Position numbers and translations under genes: made by a program. A stretch of DNA of 64,000 bases, taken from NCBI GenBank assembly GCA_035472475.1, contig DATIPA010000128.1, positions 9,053 to 73,052 on the forward strand. Reading direction: 5' to 3'. Of this stretch, positions 1-8,577 are shown in pieces. This stretch comes from JAFAXD01 sp035472475 (GTDB lineage Bacteria > Pseudomonadota > Alphaproteobacteria > Rhizobiales > Xanthobacteraceae). Positions within the stretch are counted from its first letter, which is position 1; each line of letters begins with the position of its first letter. The notes under the pieces were generated by a model. That model made no database searches. It was not told where the DNA came from and worked only from the letters and a program-made list of their open reading frames with translations.

Positions 1-2034
1 CACCGGCTGCGCACCGAGGACAAACGGATAATAGCGTACGCAGTCCTTGTAGAGCTGCGCTTCGACCGCGAGATCGCACACGCGCTGCAGGCTTTCGGGG
101 GCGGAGCTGTCGATGCCGCCTTCGAGCAGGTTGGCGGTAACGAGATTCTTGGAATTCTCCAAAGCGCGGCGCAGCGTGGTCACGCCGGCGCTGCTGCCGC
201 CGTAGTTTTTGGGCGTCCAGTAATCCTTGTTTTGTGCGTACGGGTCCGTGATGATGCTCGGGTAGTTGAGCACGCTCCCGCTGATAGGCGGCAACGTGAT
301 CTGTTGATCGCGGACCATGGTGTTGGGCTGCAGGCCTTTGCGCAGCGCCGCCAGGTAGGTGAACGGCTTGAAGGTCGAGCCCGGCTGCCGCTGAGCCTGA
401 GTTGCGCGGTTGAGCTGACTGAGCGGATAGGAGAAGCCTCCGGCGACGGCGAGGATGGCGCCCGTGGTGTTGTCGAGAACGATGATCGCGCCTTGCACTT
501 CCGGCCGTATGCGCAGCTCAGCCCGCACATTCTTGCCCTGACCGACACGTACATAAACCACGTCGTAGGGGGCGAGGCCCTTGCGCACCCCTCCCCCGAT
601 CGCAAGCGGGAGCACACGGCCATCCGCAAGGCCCACGCGGATGCCCTCGCCTTTGCGACCGGGCACGACGATCGCAGGGGTCCAGTGCACGTCATAGAGC
701 GGCAGCCGGGTCGTCTCGAGCGCCCGCTGCCACGCCGGCGGACTCGGCTGGCGTTCGGCTTCGATGCGCTTCACGGTCTCGGCAAGGTTGACCTCAGATC
801 CCTGAAAGCGGGCACGGCCCGTCGTCGCTTCGTAACGCGCAAGGCCGTCCTGCAGGGCGGTCTCAACCGCGCGCTGGAGATCGGGCCGAATGGTCGAATG
901 GATCGTGTAGGTTTCCGGCGACACCCCTTCGAGCCCGAGGGATTTGGCTTCGCGCGGGATCTGATCCACGAAATAGAACCCGCTGTCGCGACGTACCGGC
1001 GCATACGCCACAAGCGGGAGCAACTCGGTCTCGGCGCGTTTGACATCGGCGGCGGTGATCACGCCATCGGCCTGCATGCGGCCAAGCACGTACATCAAGC
1101 GCTCGCGCGCGCGATCAGGGTGCCGCTCCGGGTTGAAAAAGTTTGGTCCTTTGGCAAGGCCGGCCAGCGTCGCGCCCTGCGCCAGGGTCAAATCCTTGGC
1201 GGACTTGCCGAAGAAGCTGCGGGCGGCAAGCTCGATGCCCCACGCGCCGCGACCCAGATAGATGGTGTTGAGATAAAGTTCGAGGATGTCGTTTTTGCTC
1301 AGCAGGCTCTCGAGCCGCGACGCGATAATCATCTCGCGCATCTTGCGCTCATAGGTCACGTCGTCGCCGACCACCAGATTCTTGGCGACCTGCTGGGTGA
1401 TGGTGGAGCCGCCTTGCGGCCGGCCCGGTTCCGCCAGATTGGTGATGAAAGCGCGAATGAGGCCGCGTTCGTCGATGCCCTTGTGCTGATAGAAGCGCTT
1501 GTCTTCGGCGGTGACGAACGCTTTCTGGACGTGGTCGGGGATGTCGCGCAGCGACACCCACATGTGGCGGTGATCGGGATAGATTTCTGCGTAGCGTTCA
1601 TTCTTGCCGTCAAGAACGACATACCCGCCGGCAAGCCGTAGATTCTTCAGCTTGGAGTCGGGCGGCAGGTCGATCATCGCGTTGTTGTAGAACGCGATCA
1701 CCTCGGCGGCGTCGAACGGAGAATTGTCGACCTTCTCGTTCTTGCAGAACTGCCGATAAGCGACATGCAAATCGGCAAAATTGATGCCCTTGAACGCCTT
1801 GACGTCGCCAGTAACCGCCTTTGGGTCCTCCATGGCGGTGGTGATCAGGCTGTCGAGATTGATGTCCTCGATATCGAACGCCTTGCGCATGTGGGCGCAG
1901 CCGTCGCGCAGCAGTTGCACGACGGCGTCGCGGTCGGCGACCGGGTCGAAATGGGTCTTGATCGCGTCAGGCTTGGTGGTGACCTGGCTGAGCGCGAGCG
2001 CTGTTGCGAAGATCTTGATGAGGACCGCGTTCAT
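1..2034 (-). CDS. Class A penicillin-binding protein (PBP1A-type), C-terminus beyond window
   Basis: Bifunctional peptidoglycan glycosyltransferase/transpeptidase, anchored in the inner membrane and active in the periplasm. About 678 codons are visible; the gene runs off the left edge. After a short hydrophobic N-terminus and an uncharacterised stretch of roughly 140 residues, the GT51 domain shows EDKRFYQHKG (near residue 175, catalytic Glu) and QGGSTITQQ (near residue 203). The transpeptidase SxxK motif is STFK in QPGSTFKPF, near residue 552. The SxN and KTG motifs must lie outside the window. The start is the ATG at 2034; no strong Shine-Dalgarno is seen. A second class A PBP lies at 55089-57263, so the cell has at least two. 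Confidence 0.93.
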   Translation of the reverse strand, partial: MNAVLIKIFATALALSQVTTKPDAIKTHFDPVADRDAVVQLLRDGCAHMRKAFDIEDINLDSLITTAMEDPKAVTGDVKAFKGINFADLHVAYRQFCKNEKVDNSPFDAAEVIAFYNNAMIDLPPDSKLKNLRLAGGYVVLDGKNERYAEIYPDHRHMWVSLRDIPDHVQKAFVTAEDKRFYQHKGIDERGLIRAFITNLAEPGRPQGGSTITQQVAKNLVVGDDVTYERKMREMIIASRLESLLSKNDILELYLNTIYLGRGAWGIELAARSFFGKSAKDLTLAQGATLAGLAKGPNFFNPERHPDRARERLMYVLGRMQADGVITAADVKRAETELLPLVAYAPVRRDSGFYFVDQIPREAKSLGLEGVSPETYTIHSTIRPDLQRAVETALQDGLARYEATTGRARFQGSEVNLAETVKRIEAERQPSPPAWQRALETTRLPLYDVHWTPAIVVPGRKGEGIRVGLADGRVLPLAIGGGVRKGLAPYDVVYVRVGQGKNVRAELRIRPEVQGAIIVLDNTTGAILAVAGGFSYPLSQLNRATQAQRQPGSTFKPFTYLAALRKGLQPNTMVRDQQITLPPISGSVLNYPSIITDPYAQNKDYWTPKNYGGSSAGVTTLRRALENSKNLVTANLLEGGIDSSAPESLQRVCDLAVEAQLYKDCVRYYPFVLGAQPV

Positions 2035-2141
2035 CGCGAATGTGCAAGCCCCGGAAGCCTACCCCTCAATGGCGTGACAAAACGGCTTTTTCACGAAGCC
2101 GCGGTCTCCGGGAGGATCATTATTGGCCGAATATCAAGCAT

Positions 2142-3101
2142 TTATGACTCGCGAGACCTTAAGCTACCGACGTCAGCAGTTTCCGCTCGCCGAGCCAGGC
2201 CGAGATATTGTCGATCATCCATGGCGATGCGGGTTTCGAGCCCGGCGCTGCCGTGGTGCGGCTGCACGATCACATTGGGCAGAGCCAGCAGGTCGGGCGA
2301 CACATGCGGCTCGTTCTCGAACACGTCGAGCGCCGCAAAGCCGAGCCGGCCATCCCGCAGAGCCGCCACCAGCGCTTGTTCGTCGACGACCGAGCCGCGC
2401 GCGACGTTGACGAGCGTCCCATTCGGGCCGAGCGCCTCGATCACCGCGCGCCCTACCAGATGCCGGGTGTCGGGCCCGCCCTTGCAGGCCACCATGAGGA
2501 AGTCGCTTTGGCGCGCCAGTTCGACCAGATCGGCCACGTACTCATAGGGCACGTCGGGCTTCCGGCGCGGACCGTGATAAAGCACACGCATGTTGAACGC
2601 AGCGCCGCGATCGGCGATCGGGCGGCCGATGGCGCCCAGTCCGACCACGCCCATGGTCTTCTTGCCGACGCTACGCCCGAGAGAAATCTGCGCCTGCGGC
2701 CAGCGGCCTTCGCGGATGTATCGGTCCGCAAAGATGATCTGGCGGGCCGACGCGATCATCAGTCCGATCGCGAGATCGGCAACCTCGACCGCGACGAGGC
2801 CCGGCGTATTGCTGACCGGAATATTGCGCTCCCTGAGCGCAGCCCGATCGACCAGATCCGTCCCGACCCCGAACAACGCTACGATTTCAAGCTTCGGCAG
2901 CATGGCGAGCAGAGCGCGGTTGATCCCCTGGTTGGCCTCGCTGCCGAGAGCCACGATGTGACGCGCGGTCGCCGCATCGAGGCCGTCGAGCGCATGACCG
3001 ATGCGCGGGAAGTGATGCACGCTAAAGCGCCGCCCGAGCTCCGCCGTGGTGGCGTCCGGGAACGTGCCGAGGGTGAGAACCTGAGGCTTGGGCGCGGTCA
3101 A
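2142..3101 (-). CDS. D-2-hydroxyacid dehydrogenase, apparent frameshift at the 3' end
   Basis: NAD(P)-dependent reduction of a 2-keto acid, or the reverse; substrate unknown. The Rossmann motif is GLGAIG and the catalytic trio is R in NVARGSVVDE, E in ENEPH and H in PHHGSAG. I chose the TTG at 3101 because it overlaps the TGA of the upstream M24 gene by two bases, which suggests translational coupling; a GTG at 3140 is the alternative. The last 26 residues read as unrelated sequence. From about base 2219 the neighbouring frame gives MIDNISAWLGERKLLTSVA and stops at 2159-2161, which is the expected family C-terminus. This is therefore either a real frameshift or a sequencing error. About 319 codons are open as read. 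Confidence 0.85.
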   Translation of the reverse strand: MTAPKPQVLTLGTFPDATTAELGRRFSVHHFPRIGHALDGLDAATARHIVALGSEANQGINRALLAMLPKLEIVALFGVGTDLVDRAALRERNIPVSNTPGLVAVEVADLAIGLMIASARQIIFADRYIREGRWPQAQISLGRSVGKKTMGVVGLGAIGRPIADRGAAFNMRVLYHGPRRKPDVPYEYVADLVELARQSDFLMVACKGGPDTRHLVGRAVIEALGPNGTLVNVARGSVVDEQALVAALRDGRLGFAALDVFENEPHVSPDLLALPNVIVQPHHGSAGLETRIAMDDRQYLGLARRAETADVGSLRSRES

Positions 3102-4288
3102 TTGAGCTCGAAGAGCTGCTTGGGTGTCTGGTGCAGACACGCACCAGGGCCCTGGTCGCCGATCAGGTAATTGTCGCAGATCACCGCGAAGATCGAATTG
3201 GTGGCGTAGCCGGGGTGGACGGCGAAATTCATGTCCTTCTCGATCACCATGTTTTCGTCCGCCCGCACCAGCGGACGCTCGACCAGGTCATAGCCCTGCC
3301 CGTGACAATAGAGACGAAGCTCGGCCGGCAGGCCGCGCTTGCGCATAAACGCATCATGGGCGTCGGCAATCGCCTTGCAGGAAGCGCCCGGCTTCATTAG
3401 CGCCAAGGTCGCAGCCTGGGCTTCCTTCATGGCTTCGAACCCATCGGTAAGCTCGTTGCTGGCTTTGCCGAGCACGACAGTGCGTCCGATCTCGCAGTAG
3501 AACCCGCCCGGCCCGCTGTTCTCGATCAACAGGCTGAAGTGCTCGCCCGCCCTCAGCGTGCGGCCTTGCACGTTGCGATCGGCAAACGCGGCGCGCTGGC
3601 CGAGCGGCGCCGAATTGGCAAGAAACAGCCCTTGCTCGCTCCCGAGCAGCCGGCCCTCGTACTGGGTGAGCGCGGTGATTTCGGTGTCACGCATTCCGGG
3701 CTTCACCTGCTTGAGCACGCGCGAAAAAATCTCGTCCTGCATAAGCGCCGCTTGACGCACCAGCGCGATCTCTTCCGGGCTCTTGATCGCCTTGATGCGA
3801 TCGACGAAGTCGGAGGCCTCGACGAATTTCGCCTGGCCGGCGAGTTCATTCTCGATCCGCCGCATGAAGGCATACGGCATGTGACCAGCGGCGAGCGTGC
3901 CGATCGTCCGATAGCCGCACCGCTTGAGCGCGCGCGCGACGATCTCGCCCTGATAGTCGCCCGTATAGGCGATCGAGGTGAACGCGTTGGTGGTGAATAG
4001 TTCGCCGACGCCGCGGTTCACCCGATCCTTGCCGTCAAGCCGGCGGCTTTCCCCGCGCGGACCCATCTCGACCACCGTCATCAGGTCAGCCGCCGGAAAG
4101 ATCACGCTTCTCGGATAGCCATTGTAGGCCGGTACGTCCGTGAACCATTTCACGTAGCCGCCGAGCCAGTCGTTGGTGTTTTGCATGATCAGCGCGTCGA
4201 TGCCGCGCTCGCGCATCCCCGCCCGCACCGCGCTCCAGCGTCGCTCAAGTTCCTGATCGGTGATCGGGTTGACGATGCGCTCGTTCAT
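3098..4288 (-). CDS. M24-family (creatinase/prolidase fold) protein with degenerate metal site
   Basis: 396 residues: a creatinase-type N-terminal domain followed by a pita-bread M24 domain (about residues 170-396). The fold is clear from LLIENSGPGG, EIGRT, CHGQGY and VHPGY. The five metal ligands of aminopeptidase P/prolidase (D, D, H, E, E) align with E255, E266, H329, H358 and C371, so only the histidine is kept. That pattern resembles metal-free creatinase-type C-N hydrolases more than a peptidase. It sits upstream of, and overlaps by a few bases, a D-2-hydroxyacid dehydrogenase, with a second such dehydrogenase further upstream. This suggests a small catabolic unit for an N-substituted compound. 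The substrate cannot be inferred. The Met at 4288 precedes MNERIVNPIT. Confidence 0.86.
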   Translation of the reverse strand: MNERIVNPITDQELERRWSAVRAGMRERGIDALIMQNTNDWLGGYVKWFTDVPAYNGYPRSVIFPAADLMTVVEMGPRGESRRLDGKDRVNRGVGELFTTNAFTSIAYTGDYQGEIVARALKRCGYRTIGTLAAGHMPYAFMRRIENELAGQAKFVEASDFVDRIKAIKSPEEIALVRQAALMQDEIFSRVLKQVKPGMRDTEITALTQYEGRLLGSEQGLFLANSAPLGQRAAFADRNVQGRTLRAGEHFSLLIENSGPGGFYCEIGRTVVLGKASNELTDGFEAMKEAQAATLALMKPGASCKAIADAHDAFMRKRGLPAELRLYCHGQGYDLVERPLVRADENMVIEKDMNFAVHPGYATNSIFAVICDNYLIGDQGPGACLHQTPKQLFELN

Positions 4289-4349
4289 GCTTTGCTCCCT
4301 TTACGCCGGAGAGGCTAACACATCGCGCCGCGCGTGCGGCGAATGCGCG

Positions 4350-5303
4350 TTATGTTCTCGCCGCGACGTTTTCCATCTCCGCCACCCGTCCGGCCAGAAA
4401 CCGTTCCAGGTTCCGGCAAATCTGATCCGCCGAGTCCTCGACGTAACGGTCGTAATACCCACCGAAGTGCGGCGTGATGATCACGTTCGGCATGCGCCAG
4501 AATGGATGATCGATGGGCAGCGGCTCCTGATCGAACACGTCGAGCGCGGCCCCGGCGAGTTTCTTGCGCTCGAGCGCGCGCACCAGTGCAGCGTCATTGA
4601 GCACCCCGCCGCGCGCGACGTTGATCAGATAGCTGGTCGGCTTCATGGCCGCGAGCACGCGATCCCCGACGATGTGGCGGGTGTCCGGCTCGAGCGGAAG
4701 CAGCAGCACCAGATAGTCGAGATCACCAACCACACGCTCGAGGTCGCTGCGCGGCACGATCCGGTCAAAGCCGGTAGCCGGCCGTGGCGTGCGCGAGATT
4801 CCGACCACGGTCATGCCCATCGCCTGACAGCGCGGGGCCAAAGCCTGCGCGATCGCCCCGACCCCGAGGATGCCGACGATCTTGCGGTCGAGCAGGCGCA
4901 TCCGCCATTTGTCCCACACGCGGCGGTCCTGCCCGCGCACCGACCGCGGAAGGTCGCGGCTGAGCGCCAGCATCGACGCCAGCGCCGCCTCGGCGACGGG
5001 CGGCCCGTGAATCCCCTTGGTGGAGGTGATCAGCACGTCGCGGTGAAGCGTCTCCTGGTCCGCGATCCCATCGACTCCGGTGCCAAAAGCGTGCACCCAA
5101 TTGAGCCGCGACGCATGCGCGAAAATCCCCGGCGGCAGCCGCACTCCGAACGACATGAGGATTTCGGCGCGCCCGATGTTGGCCTTCAATTCCTCGATCG
5201 TGCCGACCGTTTGCACCGTGAGCGCGGGAAAGCGTGGCGCTATGATGCGCTCATAGAGAAAGCGCTCGCTCTCATCCCACGGCAGGAAGATCAGGACATG
5301 CAT
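4350..5303 (-). CDS. D-2-hydroxyacid dehydrogenase
   Basis: 317-residue NAD(P)-dependent dehydrogenase of the GhrA/PGDH superfamily. The open frame extends upstream to 5456, but those residues read as non-coding arginine-rich sequence overlapping the regulator gene. MHVLIFLPWDES at 5303 is a natural family start. Visible motifs are GVGAIA in the dinucleotide-binding loop, R in NVARGGVLND, E in FDQEPLP and H in TPHFGG, so the catalytic residues are intact. It lies between the HTH regulator upstream and the M24/dehydrogenase pair downstream, all on the minus strand. It is a second, clearly divergent dehydrogenase rather than a duplicate of the one at 2142-3101. Confidence 0.9.
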   Translation of the reverse strand: MHVLIFLPWDESERFLYERIIAPRFPALTVQTVGTIEELKANIGRAEILMSFGVRLPPGIFAHASRLNWVHAFGTGVDGIADQETLHRDVLITSTKGIHGPPVAEAALASMLALSRDLPRSVRGQDRRVWDKWRMRLLDRKIVGILGVGAIAQALAPRCQAMGMTVVGISRTPRPATGFDRIVPRSDLERVVGDLDYLVLLLPLEPDTRHIVGDRVLAAMKPTSYLINVARGGVLNDAALVRALERKKLAGAALDVFDQEPLPIDHPFWRMPNVIITPHFGGYYDRYVEDSADQICRNLERFLAGRVAEMENVAART

Positions 5304-5331
5304 GGGGGTCCCGGGCCATTCCGGGCAGCGC

Positions 5332-6114
5332 TCACGGCTTGACCGCCGCGACCGCGCGTCGGCGGTCTGACGGAGCGGGCGGCGCCGGCACAAACCGCCC
5401 GAACTCGTCGGCCACAACGCTGGCCAGAACGTCGAGATAGGGCGCATACGAGGCACTATCGGGCTTGATGAAGCCGACCTCCGGCTGCTCGTTCGCCGCG
5501 AGACGCCGCAGGAAGACCGGCGCTGCGACCGGCGTGTACATGGTTCCCTTCGGATTGCTCAGGGTGGTAATGAGGCCACGGCAGACACCCTCGCCGTCCG
5601 GCAACGACAGCAGCACGGTGCGAAGATTGCCCACATGGGTGCTGACCAGGTTCAGAAAAGGCGTCCCAAACGGAATGTAGACAGTGCCTTTCTGCGCGTA
5701 TTTGGCATCCCGGCGGGAGAGTTCCTCGAAACGCAGGCTGCGTGTCGCCCCGTCCCAGCTGATCCGAATCAGATAGGCGTTCAGGTTCGTCGGGTCGGTG
5801 AACAGCGGGCGCACGCAGAGATAATCGCCCTGCAGATAATCGACCGCCTGGAGCGTGTATCCTCCGATCTGACTGGGTGCCTGATCGTCTTCGGCGTGCT
5901 TGGGCGTGAGCGCGATGTTGAGGATCGCCTCGATCTTGGTCAGGGTGCGTTCTGAAAACTCGCCCTGAAACAGCTTGTCGATCGTCGATTTCGACAGGTA
6001 GTCGCGAATCAGGTCTTTGCGGGCAAGCCCATGGGCGTCGAGGTGATGCTGGATCGCAGCAGCGATCGCCAAGCGTTGGCTCTTCGATTGCAATGACCCT
6101 TGATCTTCCGACAC
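5332..6114 (-). CDS. XRE-type HTH transcriptional regulator (hypothetical)
   Basis: 260 residues. The first 70 or so contain a lambda-repressor-like helix-turn-helix pattern (LARKDLIRDYLSKSTIDKLF followed by SERTLTKIEAIL). The remaining ~170 residues form a beta-rich domain that I do not recognise; it contains SWDGATRSLRFEEL and GTPFLNLVSTHVGNLRTVLL and may be a ligand-sensing domain. It is the first gene of the minus-strand group with the hydroxyacid dehydrogenases and the M24 protein and could regulate them. The 220 bases between it and the divergent sigma-factor gene would hold both promoters. Confidence 0.7.
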   Translation of the reverse strand: MSEDQGSLQSKSQRLAIAAAIQHHLDAHGLARKDLIRDYLSKSTIDKLFQGEFSERTLTKIEAILNIALTPKHAEDDQAPSQIGGYTLQAVDYLQGDYLCVRPLFTDPTNLNAYLIRISWDGATRSLRFEELSRRDAKYAQKGTVYIPFGTPFLNLVSTHVGNLRTVLLSLPDGEGVCRGLITTLSNPKGTMYTPVAAPVFLRRLAANEQPEVGFIKPDSASYAPYLDVLASVVADEFGRFVPAPPAPSDRRRAVAAVKP

Positions 6115-6334
6115 GAACCCGCCTCGCGCTCACATAGCAAAGAGTAACATTTTTTCGCAAATTTTGGCGAGGCCCGGCCACTTCAGTCGGATCCGCCTCC
6201 AAAGATTGACACGCTATCGAATTCTTTGTCGTCGCGTCCCCATGCAGAAAAAAATATCTGTCGATTCAAAGAGCGGACAACCGCCCACCCACTGAATCGT
6301 TCCGGCCCTTCGACGCCAACGACGAGGCCTGACC

Positions 6335-6901
6335 GTGAGCACGCCAACAGCCGACGACGAAACTCTGATCCGGGCGATTGCGCGGGGCGATCGCACCGCC
6401 ATGCAAACCCTGTTCGCCCGCCATCGGGTGAAAGTCTTCCGCTTTGTGCTGCGCGTAGTGCGCAACCAGGCGACGGCAGAGGAGCTGACCGCCGATGTGT
6501 TTCTGGATGTCTGGCGCAACGCCCGCCGGTTCGAGGGACGCTCGGCCGCGGCAACCTGGATCCTGGCGATCGCGCGGTTTAAGGCGCTCTCGGCGCTGCG
6601 ACGCTGCCGCGAGCGGACGCTTGATGAGACCGCCGCTGCGCGCATTGCCGACCATTCCGAGGGCCCCGAGGCGGCGCTCGCGAACAAACACCGGGGCGAC
6701 GTCCTGCGCGCCTGTCTGGCGCGACTGTCACTTGACCATCGCGAAGTCATTGATCTCGTGTATTACCATGAGAAATCGATCGACGAGGTGGCGAAGATCG
6801 TCAACGTCCCGGTGAACACCGTGAAAACACGGATGTTTCACGCCCGCAGGCGGCTCGCCCGCCAGCTCGAGGACGCCGGCCTCGAACGCGAGTTCCTCTG
6901 A
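6335..6901 (+). CDS. ECF-family RNA polymerase sigma factor
   Basis: 188 residues. Sigma region 2 spans about residues 10-85 (FARHRVKVFRFVLRVVRNQ, ADVFLDVWRNARRF, ATWILAIARFKALSALRR). Region 4 spans about residues 120-180 (LDHREVIDLVYYHEKSIDEV, NTVKTRMFHARRRLA). It would direct RNA polymerase to a small stress or envelope regulon. The start is the GTG at 6335. No anti-sigma gene of the usual FecR/RskA/NepR kind lies next to it; the next gene downstream is a polysaccharide deacetylase 180 bases away. How its activity is controlled is therefore not apparent from this locus. Confidence 0.92.
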   Translation: MSTPTADDETLIRAIARGDRTAMQTLFARHRVKVFRFVLRVVRNQATAEELTADVFLDVWRNARRFEGRSAAATWILAIARFKALSALRRCRERTLDETAAARIADHSEGPEAALANKHRGDVLRACLARLSLDHREVIDLVYYHEKSIDEVAKIVNVPVNTVKTRMFHARRRLARQLEDAGLEREFL

Positions 6902-7081
6902 CCGCAGCGATGGACCCAGGCAAGACTGTACGCGGCGACGCGCCGGTGATTGCAAGCGGCCGCAACATTTGACCAACGAGTCGCACCGTCCGGTAAGGGG
7001 CCGTTCACCTTCTTGGGCGAAAACCAACGACGGGCTTGGGACAGCTTGGGCGACAAAGCCATCGCCGGAGAAGGAAAAACA

Positions 7082-8143
7082 ATGCGTAGGGTTGTGGTGT
7101 GTGGCGTTGGCGTCGTCGCCCTGGTGAGCCTCGGTATCTTTGCGACTTTCATGCCCGGCAGCCATCGTGAACCGGGCAGCCCGAGCCAGCCATCGAACGT
7201 CGCCGCCGCTCACGCCGCCCTGCCCGCCGCGGCGCCGGCCGCGCCGCAAGCGGTCGCCGCGCTCGCAGCCGCCGGCCGCGCCCAACTGGGGCCGTCTTCG
7301 GAGACCGACGCGACCAAAGCCTTAGCGCCATCGGCGGCGAAGATCGTTGCAGGTCCGCCCTGCCAGACCCCCGGGGCACTTGGCGTCGCCCGCGTGGTGG
7401 AAATCGACACGACCGGCGGCCCAGGCTTCGGATTTCAGCACTTCAAGGCCTATGACTTTCTCAATCCCGGTGAGGTCGTCTTGACCTTCGACGACGGTCC
7501 GTGGCCGATCAACACCCCGGCTGTGCTCGCCGCGCTCGCGGCCCAGTGCGCCAAGGCGACGTTCTTCTCGATCGGCAAGCACGCGGTCTGGCATCCGGAA
7601 ATTCTCCGGCAGGTCGCGGCAGCGGGTCATACGATTGGTTCGCACACATGGTCGCACGTCGACCTAGTCAAGAAATCGCCGGCCGAAGCCAAGGACGAGA
7701 TCGAAAAAGGCATCAGCGCGGTGCGGGCCGCCCTTGCCGCACCTTATGCCCCGTTCTTCCGGTTTCCAGAACTGCGGCATCCGCCGGAAATGATGACCTA
7801 TCTCGAGAGCCGCAACATCGCGATGTTCTCGACCGACATCGACTCATTCGACTTCAGGATCAAGAATCCGGATCAGATCGTCACGTCGGTGATGGGCAAG
7901 CTCAAGAAGGACGGCAAGGGCATTATCCTGATGCATGATTTCCAGCGCGCGACCGCGCAGGCGTTGCCCGAGCTGCTGAGCGAACTCAAGGCCAACGGCT
8001 ACAAGATCGTGCAGCTTACCGCCAAGTCATCGATTGAGACGCTGCCCGAGTACGACACCATGATGTCGCAGGAGATCAAAGGCGGGACCGCGAATGCGCG
8101 TCCGACTGCGAGCGTCGTGCGCACGGTGAGCGAGGGCAACTGA
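7082..8143 (+). CDS. Secreted or membrane-anchored polysaccharide deacetylase (NodB domain)
   Basis: 353 residues, carbohydrate esterase family 4. The ATG at 7082 is preceded by GGAGAAGG and starts a hydrophobic signal/anchor (VVVCGVGVVALVSLGIF). An Ala/Pro-rich linker of about 100 residues follows. The NodB domain shows motif 1 TFDDGPW, motif 2 HTIGSHTWSH (H-x3-H zinc site) and motif 5 LMHDF. The usual RxPY motif 3 is altered to RFPELRHPP. It likely removes acetyl groups from peptidoglycan or an exopolysaccharide in the periplasm. It lies downstream of the ECF sigma gene on the same strand and may belong to its regulon. Confidence 0.9.
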   Translation: MRRVVVCGVGVVALVSLGIFATFMPGSHREPGSPSQPSNVAAAHAALPAAAPAAPQAVAALAAAGRAQLGPSSETDATKALAPSAAKIVAGPPCQTPGALGVARVVEIDTTGGPGFGFQHFKAYDFLNPGEVVLTFDDGPWPINTPAVLAALAAQCAKATFFSIGKHAVWHPEILRQVAAAGHTIGSHTWSHVDLVKKSPAEAKDEIEKGISAVRAALAAPYAPFFRFPELRHPPEMMTYLESRNIAMFSTDIDSFDFRIKNPDQIVTSVMGKLKKDGKGIILMHDFQRATAQALPELLSELKANGYKIVQLTAKSSIETLPEYDTMMSQEIKGGTANARPTASVVRTVSEGN

Positions 8144-8189
8144 GCCGAGGCGACTACCTTGACGGCGCACCCGCAATCCGGGCCAAGTC

Positions 8190-8577
8190 GTCGGCATAGC
8201 CCCGACATTCCCCAGCGTACTGATCGTCGATGACCATCCGGTGGTGCGCATGGGTCTGCGCGCCGTCATCGAACAATCCGGTGGCTACGAGGTTGCGGGG
8301 GAAGCAGGCGCGGCGGCGGACGCCGTACGACTTGCGACGCGCGAGCAGCCGAGCTCGTTATCCTTGACCTGATGCGGGGTGGCCGGAGCGGCGCCGATTT
8401 GGCGGCCAATGCCTGCAAGCAGCCCCCGCGGCCCGTATCCTTGTTCTTTCGCAGCACGACGAAACGCTTTACGCCGAGCATGTGCTCGCAGCCGGGGCGC
8501 GCGGCTATCTCATGAAGAGTGCCGAGCTTAACGGCGTCGTGCAGGCGCTGAACGCCGATCAGGACGCCCTCATTTAG
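8190..8577 (+). pseudogene. Decayed NarL/FixJ-type response regulator (receiver domain only)
   Basis: Three consecutive frames together encode one receiver domain. From about 8217 the text is VLIVDDHPVVRMGL with the acidic pair intact. A frame change near 8345 leads to AELVILDLMRGGRSGAD, containing the phospho-acceptor Asp. A second change near 8430 leads to RILVLSQHDETLYAEHV and GARGYLMKS with the conserved Lys. The gene stops at 8577. The C-terminal LuxR-type DNA-binding domain is missing and no good start codon precedes VLIVDDH. It overlaps the 3' end of the convergent hydrolase gene by 8 bases. It is almost certainly non-functional unless both indels are sequencing errors; even then the output domain is lost. 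Confidence 0.85.

Noticed and set aside
232..1641. 469-residue plus-strand open frame
   Set aside because: Antisense to the class A PBP, which has clear GT51 and transpeptidase motifs on the minus strand.
6206..6211. TTGACA as -35 element for the sigma-factor gene
   Set aside because: No acceptable -10 sequence lies 16-18 bases downstream.
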